Shown in pieces: positions 1-7,936 of a stretch of 21,700 nucleotides of DNA. The notes beneath the pieces were generated by a model that saw nothing but the letters and a program-made list of their open reading frames with translations, was not told the origin of the DNA and did not search any database. Source of the stretch: JABDGR01 sp035546135. GTDB taxonomy: Bacteria > Verrucomicrobiota > Verrucomicrobiia > Opitutales > JABDGR01. Each line of letters opens with the position of its first letter. Position 1 is the stretch's first letter. Made by a program: the position numbers and the translations under genes. The stretch is taken from positions 1 through 21,700 of the forward strand of contig DASZWY010000053.1 of NCBI GenBank assembly GCA_035546135.1, in the 5' to 3' direction.

Positions 1-1
1 C

Positions 2-487
2 AATGCGCTCGGCGGCAAGCACGGCATCGGCCGCGTGGACCTCGTCGAGAACCGCTTCGTGGGCATGAAAAGCCGTGGCGTCTATGAAACGCCCGGCGGC
101 GCCATCCTGTTGCACGCCCACCGGCAGGCCGAAAGCCTGACCCTCGACCGCGATTTGGAGCATCTGCGCGATTCGCTCATCCCGAAATACGCGGAATTGG
201 TCTATTACGGGTTCTGGTTTGCGCCGGAACGCGAAGCCCTGCAGGCCCTCGTGGACCAGAGCCAGGAAAACGTCACGGCGACCGTGCGCCTCAAGCTCTA
301 CAAGGGCAATATCATCACCGTAGGCCGCAAGTCACCGGTGTCACTTTACGACGCCAACATCGCCTCGATGGAAGGCGTGAAGAGCGCCTACAATCCGGAC
401 GATGCCACCGGCTTCATCCGGCTGCAAGGCCTGCGCCTGCGCGCCCGGCACGCGGTGATGGCCAAAAAGTCGGCCAGGAAAAAGTAA
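2..487 (+). CDS. argG: Argininosuccinate synthase, C-terminal part (5' end outside window)
   Basis: This is the last 161 residues of argininosuccinate synthase, the cytoplasmic enzyme that joins citrulline and aspartate using ATP in arginine biosynthesis. The visible N-terminal stretch carries the strongly conserved family block G-R-V-D-L-V-E-N-R followed by VGMKSRGVYETPGG, which belongs to the C-terminal synthetase domain that completes the active site and the tetramer. Further on, the pattern VTATVRLKLYKG followed by GRKSPVSLYD is also typical of the family. Full-length homologues are about 400 residues, so roughly the first 240 are missing to the left. The protein ends in a short basic tail (AKKSARKK). 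Reading frame and family are clear; only the start is not visible. Confidence 0.95.
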   Translation, partial: NALGGKHGIGRVDLVENRFVGMKSRGVYETPGGAILLHAHRQAESLTLDRDLEHLRDSLIPKYAELVYYGFWFAPEREALQALVDQSQENVTATVRLKLYKGNIITVGRKSPVSLYDANIASMEGVKSAYNPDDATGFIRLQGLRLRARHAVMAKKSARKK

Positions 488-498
488 CGGTACCGGGC

Positions 499-527
499 TT
501 GCCAGCGTCAGCGAGTCGGTGTAAAAT
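499..527 (+). promoter_or_regulatory. Predicted sigma70-type promoter of the DUF4838 gene
   Basis: A -35 hexamer TTGCCA (499-504, five of six consensus bases) and a -10 hexamer TAAAAT (522-527, five of six) are separated by exactly 17 bases. Transcription would begin near 534, only about eight bases before the ATG at 542, so the message would be nearly leaderless. It lies in the 54-bp gap after argG and would give the DUF4838 gene its own transcription start. Prediction from sequence only. Confidence 0.5.
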
Positions 528-541
528 CGTTTTTCCGCCGC

Positions 542-2341
542 ATGATTCGCCACCTGAAAAGTCTGCTATTTGCCGCTGTGCTGGCCTGGGCCGGCGCGAG
601 CGACCGCTTGCGCGCCGATCCGCTGCCCCTGCTCCCCGCCAACACGGTTGTGGTGATTGGGAAAAATGCCGACAAAAACGAGCATGATGCCGCCGCCATG
701 CTGCAAACCTGGCTGCGCAAGGCATCCACAAGCACGACGGGCTTTGACATCAAGAGCGATGGTAATGCCGTTGACTGGAAGGACAAAACCGCGCTCGCCG
801 TCGGCCATACCTCGTTGACCAGCCCTGACCCGCGGCTGGCCGAGTTGAATGATGACGGCTTTGTCATCCACGGCAACGGCCCGGTAATTTCCATCGCGGG
901 CCATACCAGCAACGCGACTTACTACGCCGCTGTTTCATTTTTGGACCGCTACGCCGGCGTGCGTTTTTATATGCCGGGCGAACTCTGGACCAGCCTGCCG
1001 GCGAACCACGAAGCGGCTTTTGACGGCAACGACTTTGTTTCACAACCCTTTGTGGTTTCGGGCTTTATAACCGGAATCTCGACCAGGGCACTTGGTGATG
1101 ATGATTGGGAGCGACGCATCGGCGGCTTACGGCGCAAAGGCGGCACGCACCAACATGACCTGTGGACTATTTTTCCCGCGGACAAATTAGCTGCGACTCA
1201 GCCGGAGATTTACCCCATTTACAATGGCCAACGCTATATCCCCAAAGACGCCAGCGACCAAGGCTGGCAGGCGGACTTCACTGAGCCGGCCACGCTCGAA
1301 ACCGCCAAGGAGTCCATCACCGATTATTTCCAGGCCAACCCCGCGGCGGAGTATATCGCTGTGAGCATCAATGACAACTATCGCTGGAGCGAAAGTGAAA
1401 AAAACCAGCAAATCATCGATGAATTTAAAGCCAAGGACCCAAAGGGCGATTATAAGCTCGAGGCCACTAGCGACATTTACTGGCGTTTCATGAATCAACT
1501 GGCCGCCTGGCTTGCGGAAAAATTCCCGAGCAAAATGCTGGTCGGCCTAGCCTACGGCCCAACGCGCGGCGTGCCAGCATTTAAACTAGCGGGCAATATC
1601 GTTGCCTTTGCCGTATTGCACGTCGCCGAGCCGCCGGAACCAATGCCCGCCCCCGGCCAACTCTCCTTTTTAGACCAATGGCTGGCGGCGGCCGCGCACT
1701 TCAGCAATCACGACTGGTATGAGGGAGATGGGTATCTTCTTCCGCGAATTTATTCGGACCTGTGGTCACAATTTCTGCGCTCGCTCTCGGCGCGGGAAAG
1801 TTCCGCCTACATGCACGCGGAGGCCTACCCCAATTGGGGGTTCGACGGACCTAAAATTTATGTGATGGCAAAAATGTGGTGGAACCCGCAAGCGGATCCG
1901 CGCGCGCTCACCCGCCAGTTTTGCGCCGACATGTTCGGCCCGGCCGCGCAACCCATGGACGCGTATTTTCTAGAGCTGGAGGCGTTATGGATGCAGCTCG
2001 ATTATGTGGACGGTCCGAGGCGAAAATTAAATTTGTGGAGCAACCAATTTGTGACCACGCCCGTCAGCCGCGCGATGATTCAGCGCTGTCATGATTTGCT
2101 GGCGCAGGCCGGCAACCTCGCGCAGACCGACGACCAGAAAAAACGCGTGGCGCTCTTCGCCCAATGTTTCGCCTTCAGCGAGAGCCTGTTTGCCCTGGCG
2201 GAAAAACCCGCCGATGAGGGCCTGTATACTCACGCCGTGGCTCTGGCAGACGAATTGAGCAAGAACAAATGGGCGTTTTATAATCCGGCCAAGCCGCTAC
2301 AGGCCATCCAAGCCCTCTACAAGGGGCCGGCAAAAAAATAA
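542..2341 (+). CDS. Secreted DUF4838 domain protein
   Basis: This 599-residue protein starts with a signal peptide (residues 1 to about 25: basic MIRHLK, a hydrophobic core LLFAAVLAWAGA, then a likely cleavage before ADPLP). The following part (about 30-150) resembles the N-terminal accessory domain that precedes some glycoside hydrolase barrels: it contains an AAAMLQTWL helix and the segment YYAAVSFLDRYAGVRFYMPGE. The rest is the DUF4838 region; near residue 420 it shows the family pattern of an acidic residue, NWGFDGPKIYVMAKMWWNP and a following Asp. DUF4838 proteins are often found with polysaccharide degradation genes, but their reaction is not established, so I assign no substrate. A dedicated promoter sits directly upstream. 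By eye its codons are somewhat more AT-rich than those of its neighbours. It converges on galK with an 18-bp gap. Confidence 0.85.
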   Translation: MIRHLKSLLFAAVLAWAGASDRLRADPLPLLPANTVVVIGKNADKNEHDAAAMLQTWLRKASTSTTGFDIKSDGNAVDWKDKTALAVGHTSLTSPDPRLAELNDDGFVIHGNGPVISIAGHTSNATYYAAVSFLDRYAGVRFYMPGELWTSLPANHEAAFDGNDFVSQPFVVSGFITGISTRALGDDDWERRIGGLRRKGGTHQHDLWTIFPADKLAATQPEIYPIYNGQRYIPKDASDQGWQADFTEPATLETAKESITDYFQANPAAEYIAVSINDNYRWSESEKNQQIIDEFKAKDPKGDYKLEATSDIYWRFMNQLAAWLAEKFPSKMLVGLAYGPTRGVPAFKLAGNIVAFAVLHVAEPPEPMPAPGQLSFLDQWLAAAAHFSNHDWYEGDGYLLPRIYSDLWSQFLRSLSARESSAYMHAEAYPNWGFDGPKIYVMAKMWWNPQADPRALTRQFCADMFGPAAQPMDAYFLELEALWMQLDYVDGPRRKLNLWSNQFVTTPVSRAMIQRCHDLLAQAGNLAQTDDQKKRVALFAQCFAFSESLFALAEKPADEGLYTHAVALADELSKNKWAFYNPAKPLQAIQALYKGPAKK

Positions 2342-2359
2342 GCGGCGTGGTGAATTAGC

Positions 2360-3511
2360 CTACTGCAACGCCCGCGCGCCGGGACCGGTGCGGGCGGTGA
2401 ACACGACCGGCTCGTGGCCGAATTCCCTCGCATAGGCGGCGGTGACGGGCGCGGCCACGGTCGCCGTAAACTCGGGCGTGGTGAGCGCCATGACGGCGCC
2501 CCCAAAACCACCGCCGGTCAGGCGCGCGCCGTAAACGCCGGGCAGCTTGACGAGCCGGTCCACGAGGAAGTCCAGTTCCGGGCAGCTGTTTTCAAAAAGT
2601 TCGCGCGAACTTTGGTGGGAGGCGACCAACCATTTGCCAACCGCCGCGAGGTCGCCCTGTTCGAGCGCCGCCACGGTGGCGCGCACGCGTTCGATTTCGC
2701 GGGTGACGTGCAAGGCGCGCGAATACAGCTCGGGCGTGAGTTTTGCGCGCGCGGCCTCGACTTCGGCGGAGGAAATATCCGCCAGAAATTTGGCGTCGGC
2801 GTGGCCTTCCTGCAAAATCCTCAGCGCCGCCTCGCATTCCCGGCGGCGGGCGGCATAGAGTGAATCGAGCAAGGCGTGCTTGGCGCCGGTGTTGAAAATC
2901 CAGAAGCGGGCGGAGGCCGGCACCGGCACGGTGGTGAAGGTCTCGGCGCGGCAATCAATCAGCACCAGCCGCCCTTCCTGGCCGAAAGTGGACACGCCCT
3001 GGTCGAGGATGCCGCAAGGCATGCCGACAAATTCATTTTCCGCCTGCCGGCTCCAGCGGGCCAAGTCGGCCGGGGCAATGGCGAGGCCAAACAGTTCACG
3101 CAGGGCCACGGCGGTGGCCAGTTCAAGCGCCGCGCTGCTCGAAAGGCCCGCGCCCGCCGGCAGGTCTCCCGCAATGGCGAGGTCAAAGCCGGTGGGAAAT
3201 TTTTGCCCGTTCTTTTGCAACGACCAAGCCACGCCGAGGGGGTAATTGGCCCAGGCGGCATCGCCCGTCAGCGGCGCCAGCAGGTCGAGGCCGGTCTCGA
3301 CCGCGGGGCTGTAGGACTGGCTGCAAACGCGCACCCGGCGGTCGTTGCGGCGGGCTGCGGCCGCCTGCACGCCGCGGTCAATCGTCGCGCCAATGACCAA
3401 GCCGCCATTGTAGTCCACGTGGTTGCCGATGAATTCGAGCCGGCCCGGGGCGTAGCCGCCAATGGTGGCGGCGGCGCCGTATTGCTGCTGAAAAAGTTCG
3501 GAGGCGGTCAT
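2360..3511 (-). CDS. galK: Galactokinase (GHMP kinase family)
   Basis: This 383-residue cytoplasmic enzyme would phosphorylate galactose to galactose-1-phosphate with ATP, the entry step of the Leloir pathway. Three GHMP landmarks are visible: the galactokinase signature PGRLEFIGNHVDYNGG at residues 22-37, the ATP-binding loop LPAGAGLSSSAALE at about 115-129, and the C-terminal glycine motif TGGGFGGAVM at about 332-341. The likely catalytic aspartate is Asp170 in MPCGILDQ. The length is normal for the family. I chose the ATG at 3511 because the protein then starts MTASELFQQQYG, like other family members; an in-frame frame-open region extends upstream to 3583 but has no homology-like sequence. 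An oddity is Asn30 where the best-known enzymes have Glu (GEHTDY), a variant also seen in some other bacterial galactokinases. The gene is divergent from the membrane protein at 3640. No other Leloir gene is in the window. Confidence 0.93.
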   Translation of the reverse strand: MTASELFQQQYGAAATIGGYAPGRLEFIGNHVDYNGGLVIGATIDRGVQAAAARRNDRRVRVCSQSYSPAVETGLDLLAPLTGDAAWANYPLGVAWSLQKNGQKFPTGFDLAIAGDLPAGAGLSSSAALELATAVALRELFGLAIAPADLARWSRQAENEFVGMPCGILDQGVSTFGQEGRLVLIDCRAETFTTVPVPASARFWIFNTGAKHALLDSLYAARRRECEAALRILQEGHADAKFLADISSAEVEAARAKLTPELYSRALHVTREIERVRATVAALEQGDLAAVGKWLVASHQSSRELFENSCPELDFLVDRLVKLPGVYGARLTGGGFGGAVMALTTPEFTATVAAPVTAAYAREFGHEPVVFTARTGPGARALQ

Positions 3512-3564
3512 TGGGTGCAAGGGGGAGATGGAAATGGGAAAAGGCGCCGGGGAAAAGCAAAAAC

Positions 3565-3595
3565 GGCAAAAAACGGGGGCCATTGCGTTTTTGCC
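3565..3595. repeat. Inverted repeat between galK and the divergent membrane-protein gene
   Basis: GGCAAAAAACG (3565-3575) faces CGTTTTTGCC (3586-3595) across a 10-base spacer; the arms match except for one extra A. The element lies in the 128-bp divergent interval (3512-3639). It could be an operator for one or both genes, or a hairpin in the galK leader RNA. It overlaps the predicted rightward promoter. Confidence 0.4.
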
Positions 3596-3611
3596 CGGTT
3601 TCGGCTATGGT
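3583..3611 (+). promoter_or_regulatory. Weak predicted promoter of the membrane-protein gene
   Basis: TTGCGT (3583-3588) and TATGGT (3606-3611) are spaced by 17 bases, which would start transcription near 3618, about 22 bases before the ATG at 3640. Only three and four consensus bases match, so this is tentative. The -35 element overlaps the right arm of the inverted repeat at 3565-3595. Confidence 0.3.
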
Positions 3612-3639
3612 CACGAGCGGCCCGAAGTTTGGCCTCCCG

Positions 3640-4245
3640 ATGCAACCAACCTCGTCACCGCAGGAAGTCGCGGAACTGGAGCTGGCGCTGGAAAAGTCCC
3701 GCCAGGTTCCGGCGTTCCGGGTGGTGATGGTGTTTTTCTGGGGGCTGATCATGGCGAAGTGCCTGCTGGCGCAATGGGCGGCCATCCGCTATCAGATGCC
3801 CCTCAACACCACGATTTATGTCTGGGCGCTTTCCCTGGGGGGCTCGGGCGCGCTCACGCTGGGCTATGCCTGGATGTTGTTTCGCGAGTTGCCGACGATG
3901 CCGTTGAGCGGCCGGCTGGTGAGCGCCACCTGGGCGGGATGCGCGACGGGTTTTGGCATCCTGGCGTTGGCCGCCTGGGCTTATCAGGCCTTCAATCCGT
4001 ATCTATTGCCGGCGCTGGGCGCGGTGCTGCTCGGCGTGGGCTGCTACATCCACAGCGTATTTGACCGGCGGCGCTTGTTCAAGGCCCTGGCCTTCGCGTG
4101 GTGGCTGGCGGCGCTCGGACTTTTTACCCAGACGGATTACAACGCCCTCGGCTGGATGGGCACGGGCATTCTCCTGCTCATCGTGCTGCCGAGCGGCTGG
4201 CTGTTTCTGATCCGCCACCGAAAAACTCCGGCCAGCGCCGGGTGA
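3640..4245 (+). CDS. Six-helix integral membrane protein of unknown function
   Basis: I do not recognise this family. The 201-residue product has a short cytoplasm-like N-terminus with an acidic helix (about residues 8-22, QEVAELELALEKS) followed by six hydrophobic segments at about 27-45, 55-79, 93-117, 120-140, 149-165 and 171-191, and a basic C-terminal tail (RHRKTPASAG). A basic loop (FDRRRLFK) separates helices four and five, which suggests by the positive-inside rule that this loop is cytoplasmic. No catalytic motif, lipobox or metal-binding pattern is visible. I chose the ATG at 3640 because residues upstream of it are basic and low-complexity; an ATG at 3607 would add 11 residues. No Shine-Dalgarno is evident. 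It is divergent from galK and convergent, with a 10-bp gap, with the tyrosine kinase gene, so context says little about its role. Confidence 0.75.
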   Translation: MQPTSSPQEVAELELALEKSRQVPAFRVVMVFFWGLIMAKCLLAQWAAIRYQMPLNTTIYVWALSLGGSGALTLGYAWMLFRELPTMPLSGRLVSATWAGCATGFGILALAAWAYQAFNPYLLPALGAVLLGVGCYIHSVFDRRRLFKALAFAWWLAALGLFTQTDYNALGWMGTGILLLIVLPSGWLFLIRHRKTPASAG

Positions 4246-4255
4246 CCGCCGCCCC

Positions 4256-6508
4256 TCAAGTCGCCGTGCGATTGGGCCGGTAAGAATAGTAGTCGTAGTA
4301 GCGGTACGAGTAGTAGCCCGGCTCGCGCAGGTCGATGAAATTGACGACCATGCCGTAAACGTTCACCCCGCGGCGGGTCAGGCTCTCGAGCGAGGTGCGC
4401 ACCTGGCGCAGGCGCGTGTAGCCGGCGCGCACGACGAAGACCACGGCGTCCGCCCGGGTGGCAAAGCTGGCGGCATCGTCGGTGAGGAGGATGGGCGGAC
4501 TGTCGAAGATGACGAAGTCGTAGCGCTGGCGCAGCGCCTGAATGGATTCGCGAAAACGTTCGCTCATGAGCAACTCGCCCGGCTGCATCGGGTAATGGCC
4601 GCAGGAAATGAAGTCGAGGTTCTCCGACTTGGTGGGCTGAATGACTTCGTCGAGCGACAAGCCGTCTTGAATATGCTCGGCGAGCCCGCGGTCGTTTTTG
4701 AGACCAAAGCGCTTGTGCAACTGGCCGCGGCGCATATCCGCGTCCACCAGGAGGGTGCGCGAGGAGGCAAAGCCGAGGGTGATGGCGAGGTTGGCGGAAA
4801 GCGTGGACTTGCCTTCGGACGGCATTGAGCTGGTGAGCATGATGACGCGCGGGCGCTGGCCGTGCCGGTCCATGTACAACAGCGAGGAACGGATGTTGCG
4901 GCAAGACTCGGCAAATTGCTGGCGCTGGTCGTTGTTTTTGAGCAACTCCACCTGGCCGTTGGTGCGCTGCTGCATGGGGATGACGCCGAGCATCGGTTCG
5001 TCGAAGCGCTGGGTGAGGTCCTCAATGGACATCACGCGGCCGTCGAGCGCGCCGAGCAGGAAGACGATGAGGACGCCGGCCACAAAGCCCACGAGCACGC
5101 CCTGCAGGATTTTGGCGCCGGGGTTTTGGGGCACGACTTGCGCGGCCGACGCGGGGCTGCTGATGGTGAGCAGTTCCTGGTCGAGCTTGCTCGCCTCGGG
5201 CAGCGCGACGGTCAAGGCAATGGCTTTGGACAGCACATCCTTGTTCATCTGGATCATGGTTTCCTTCTTGTCCAATTCGTTCTTCACCGTCTGCAGGTCA
5301 AGAATCTTGGACAGCAATTGCTTCTCCTGGTCGTTCACGTCGTTCAACTGCAACTCGATGCCCGTCTTGATTTCTTCCAGATTGTCCACGCGCTGTTTGC
5401 GCAAAATTTCCAGGTCCCCGTCAATGGTCTTGAGGCTGGACTGCAAGCGCACCAGCAACGGGTGGCCTTCGGACAAACCGCCGCTGAGGAGCTGGTCGCG
5501 CTGGGTCGTGAGCTGAGTCCGGGCGGTTTTTTCCCGCTGATAGTCGGGGCCAATCGGCAAAAGGTCATAGCGCGCCCATTCGCCGTCGAGCGCTTCGACG
5601 TTGGCGCCGTTGACCACATAGCTCTTGAACGGCTCGCTCTCCATGAGCTTCATCTGCTCGCCGGGCTGGGGCACCACCATGCGGTGATTGAACACCGTGT
5701 CGGAGCCGGACGCGGCCGTGGCGTTACCCGCCGGAGCCGGGGCCGCCGGCGCGGCGGGCGCGCCATCGAGCAGCACGGGCGGCTTTTTCGGCGTTTCCAG
5801 CTTGCCCAGCTTGGTCTCCAATTCCATCTGCTGCTCGATGTCCTTGTTCAATTTGGTGTTGGTGGCCTCGATGGTGTTGGGCAGGTCGGCCAAATTGTTT
5901 TTGCTGACGAAATCGTTCTGCTCGGCCATCAGGTCGTTGATTTTCTTTTCATATTCGGAGACGGCGTCCTTGAGATTGAGGCCGTAGCCGTTGAGGCTCA
6001 GTTTGCGCGTCTGGTCCTTCTCGGCCAAAAATTCCTCCATCAGCGACTGCAAATAAAGCTGGGTAAACTTCGGGTCGCTGCCGATGGCATGAAGCTGCAG
6101 GATGAGGGTGCTGGGCAGAAAGGTCGGATCGACCGCGGCCCACGGCTTGGGGGTTCCGGCCGGCATCTGCTTGTAGGCGTCGTCGTAGGCCTTGGCCGCG
6201 AGGTTGGAATTTTTCAGGTTATGCACCTGCGTGGCAAAATAGTAGAGGGTCGGCTCATTGGTCGTGGGCCCGCCGGTGCCGCCGCTGGAAATCTGCATCC
6301 CGACCATCATTTCGGCGTCGGAATAGTAAGTCGGCGGGACGTCGCGCGTCTTCAGCACCTGGAGGAGAGCGCCGAGGCCCGCGGTGATGAGGATGATCCA
6401 GCCAAAGCGCTTGAGGTAAATGCGCGCCCGGAACAGAAAGGCATGGAACGTCTCCGACCATTCGACGTGCTGGCCGCCTTCGCTGGATTCAGTGACGGGG
6501 GTGGGCAT
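4256..6508 (-). CDS. Polysaccharide co-polymerase / BY-type tyrosine autokinase (Wzc-like)
   Basis: This 750-residue inner-membrane protein controls chain length and export of a surface polysaccharide. A first membrane helix (about 35-52) is followed by a long periplasmic Wzz-type region with heptad-rich, coiled-coil-like stretches (about 190-240 and 350-430), and a second helix (about 465-486). The C-terminal cytoplasmic kinase domain has the bacterial tyrosine kinase triad: Walker A SSMPSEGKST (about 559-568), Walker A' LLVDADMRRG (about 585-594) and the third motif FVIFDSPP (about 663-670). The tail (about 729-742) contains eight tyrosines, the usual autophosphorylation cluster whose phosphorylation state cycles the oligomer. 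Kinase and membrane parts are fused, as in Proteobacteria and unlike the split CapA/CapB of Firmicutes. A proline/alanine/glycine-rich insert (about 245-265) interrupts the periplasmic part. I chose ATG 6508, 38 bp after the upstream stop; an ATG at 6568 would overlap that gene. It is the last gene of the export operon. Confidence 0.92.
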   Translation of the reverse strand: MPTPVTESSEGGQHVEWSETFHAFLFRARIYLKRFGWIILITAGLGALLQVLKTRDVPPTYYSDAEMMVGMQISSGGTGGPTTNEPTLYYFATQVHNLKNSNLAAKAYDDAYKQMPAGTPKPWAAVDPTFLPSTLILQLHAIGSDPKFTQLYLQSLMEEFLAEKDQTRKLSLNGYGLNLKDAVSEYEKKINDLMAEQNDFVSKNNLADLPNTIEATNTKLNKDIEQQMELETKLGKLETPKKPPVLLDGAPAAPAAPAPAGNATAASGSDTVFNHRMVVPQPGEQMKLMESEPFKSYVVNGANVEALDGEWARYDLLPIGPDYQREKTARTQLTTQRDQLLSGGLSEGHPLLVRLQSSLKTIDGDLEILRKQRVDNLEEIKTGIELQLNDVNDQEKQLLSKILDLQTVKNELDKKETMIQMNKDVLSKAIALTVALPEASKLDQELLTISSPASAAQVVPQNPGAKILQGVLVGFVAGVLIVFLLGALDGRVMSIEDLTQRFDEPMLGVIPMQQRTNGQVELLKNNDQRQQFAESCRNIRSSLLYMDRHGQRPRVIMLTSSMPSEGKSTLSANLAITLGFASSRTLLVDADMRRGQLHKRFGLKNDRGLAEHIQDGLSLDEVIQPTKSENLDFISCGHYPMQPGELLMSERFRESIQALRQRYDFVIFDSPPILLTDDAASFATRADAVVFVVRAGYTRLRQVRTSLESLTRRGVNVYGMVVNFIDLREPGYYSYRYYDYYSYRPNRTAT

Positions 6509-6546
6509 GGGTGGGTCGGGAAAAAGTGCGGAGGGCGCGGTTGGCG

Positions 6547-7848
6547 TCAGAACGGCGAGATGAACCACTTGTTGTCCACCTTGATGACGTCGTCCTTTTG
6601 CAGTTCCTTGTCCTCGGAAATCTTGGCGTTGAAGATGACGGCGTCGAGGTCCACCACATAAGTCATCTGCTTGACCGCGCCGGTTTTCGGGTCGGTCTCG
6701 TTGCGGTAAAGATGGACGGTCGAGAGCTTGGACACCCGGCTGTCATACCCCGCCAAAATGACGGCCTGCGAAACCGTGTGGCAGGTGGGCGAGAGCGGAA
6801 TCGGGCCCGGGCGAGTCACGCCTTCGCCGTACACGGTGACGTAGCCGCCGGTGTCCACCTTGGAGGGTACAACGACATAGTCACCCGGTCGCATCGGCAG
6901 GTCGGGCAGGCCTTTTTTCAACAGGTCGTCGATGTTGACCACCGTGACATTGATATCCGAGGCGTCGCCCCCGGCCGCCGGTGGGGCGGTGGCGCCATTG
7001 GCGGCTGGTGGCGCCGGGGTGGCGGCGCTGTTGGCGCGGTGGATGATTTTGACGTGGTCCTTGTCCGCGTCGGAGCGGAAATCGCCGGCGGCCTGGATGA
7101 CGTCCCAGAGGGTCAGAATGCTGTTGGGCGGAATGGAAATGGAGCCGGGCTTTTGCACGGCGCCGGTGATGGAAACTTTGCCGCGGGAAAGATTGTTGTG
7201 ATAGTAGGCGGCGAGAATGATGGGATGGTCCTTCGCATAAAAATTGCGGGAGGGGTCTTCGAGCGCCTGTTTGACGAGTTGAACCGCGGCCCGCAAGGTC
7301 AGGCCCTCCACGGTGAGGCGCTGGTTCGTCCAATGCACCGGTATCGTGCCGTCTTCCGACACGAGCACGAGGAACGGCGGTTCGCGGTCTTCGACGATTT
7401 GAAAGACCAACTGGTCGCCCGGCACGAGTTTGCGGTCGTTATCAATGCCGTCCATCGTCATCGGGAGCGGAAAGTTGGTCAGGTCGGGGCTCGCCCCGTA
7501 GCTGGAACCGGTGTCCCCGGCGCCGGCCAAGCCGGTCGTGGTGGAGTTGCCGCCGGAAGTGGTGCCATTGGCCGTCCCGGCCGCCGGGAGGGAGCCGGCG
7601 TCGCCGGGAACGCCCACCGTCAGGTTATTGATGGGCGAAGACTGCGTAGTCGTGGTGTTATTCGTGGCATTGGCGCCGACCTGCAATGGCTGGGGTGGCG
7701 GCGGACGCTGGAACATCTGCGGCGGAGTAGCCGGGCTGGCGCCATAGCGGCTTTCCAGGGAGTCCGGCACGCCGGGCTGCGCGGGCTGGGCAGGCAACAG
7801 GCCCAAGCCTGCCAGCCAAGCCAAAGCCATGAGGTATCGAAATTTCAT
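6547..7848 (-). CDS. SLBB-domain polysaccharide export protein (OPX/Wza family)
   Basis: This 433-residue periplasmic or outer-membrane protein belongs to the polysaccharide export family that forms the periplasmic part of the secretion channel. It has a signal peptide (MKFRYLMALAWLAGLGLLPA), a proline/alanine-rich linker to about residue 130, the poly_export domain (about 139-217, beginning LVPGDQLVFQIVE), a first SLBB domain (about 220-260, VSITGAVQKPGSISIPPN), a low-complexity Ala/Pro/Gly segment (about 270-295), and a second SLBB domain (about 334-368, YVTVYGEGVTRPGPIPLSP). Two features differ from E. coli Wza: there is no cysteine at the signal cleavage site, so it is not an obvious lipoprotein, and the chain ends in FISPF soon after a beta-rich segment, with no room for the C-terminal amphipathic helix that forms the Wza outer-membrane pore. 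The neighbouring beta-barrel probably supplies the pore. It lies 88 bp after the porin gene and 38 bp before the kinase gene. Confidence 0.92.
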   Translation of the reverse strand: MKFRYLMALAWLAGLGLLPAQPAQPGVPDSLESRYGASPATPPQMFQRPPPPQPLQVGANATNNTTTTQSSPINNLTVGVPGDAGSLPAAGTANGTTSGGNSTTTGLAGAGDTGSSYGASPDLTNFPLPMTMDGIDNDRKLVPGDQLVFQIVEDREPPFLVLVSEDGTIPVHWTNQRLTVEGLTLRAAVQLVKQALEDPSRNFYAKDHPIILAAYYHNNLSRGKVSITGAVQKPGSISIPPNSILTLWDVIQAAGDFRSDADKDHVKIIHRANSAATPAPPAANGATAPPAAGGDASDINVTVVNIDDLLKKGLPDLPMRPGDYVVVPSKVDTGGYVTVYGEGVTRPGPIPLSPTCHTVSQAVILAGYDSRVSKLSTVHLYRNETDPKTGAVKQMTYVVDLDAVIFNAKISEDKELQKDDVIKVDNKWFISPF

Positions 7849-7936
7849 CGGGAAAAGCCGCCCGCACGTTGACGGATAACAATGTAACAGCTGCCATCAG
7901 GCTAGGCTATCCAAAAAAAAATGCCCCCCCAACCCC

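Noticed and set aside
4862..6661. A 599-codon open frame on the plus strand opposite the tyrosine kinase gene
   Set aside because: It is antisense to a gene with unmistakable motifs; its product is low-complexity (His/Gln/Val/Gly-rich) as expected from the complement of GC-rich codons.
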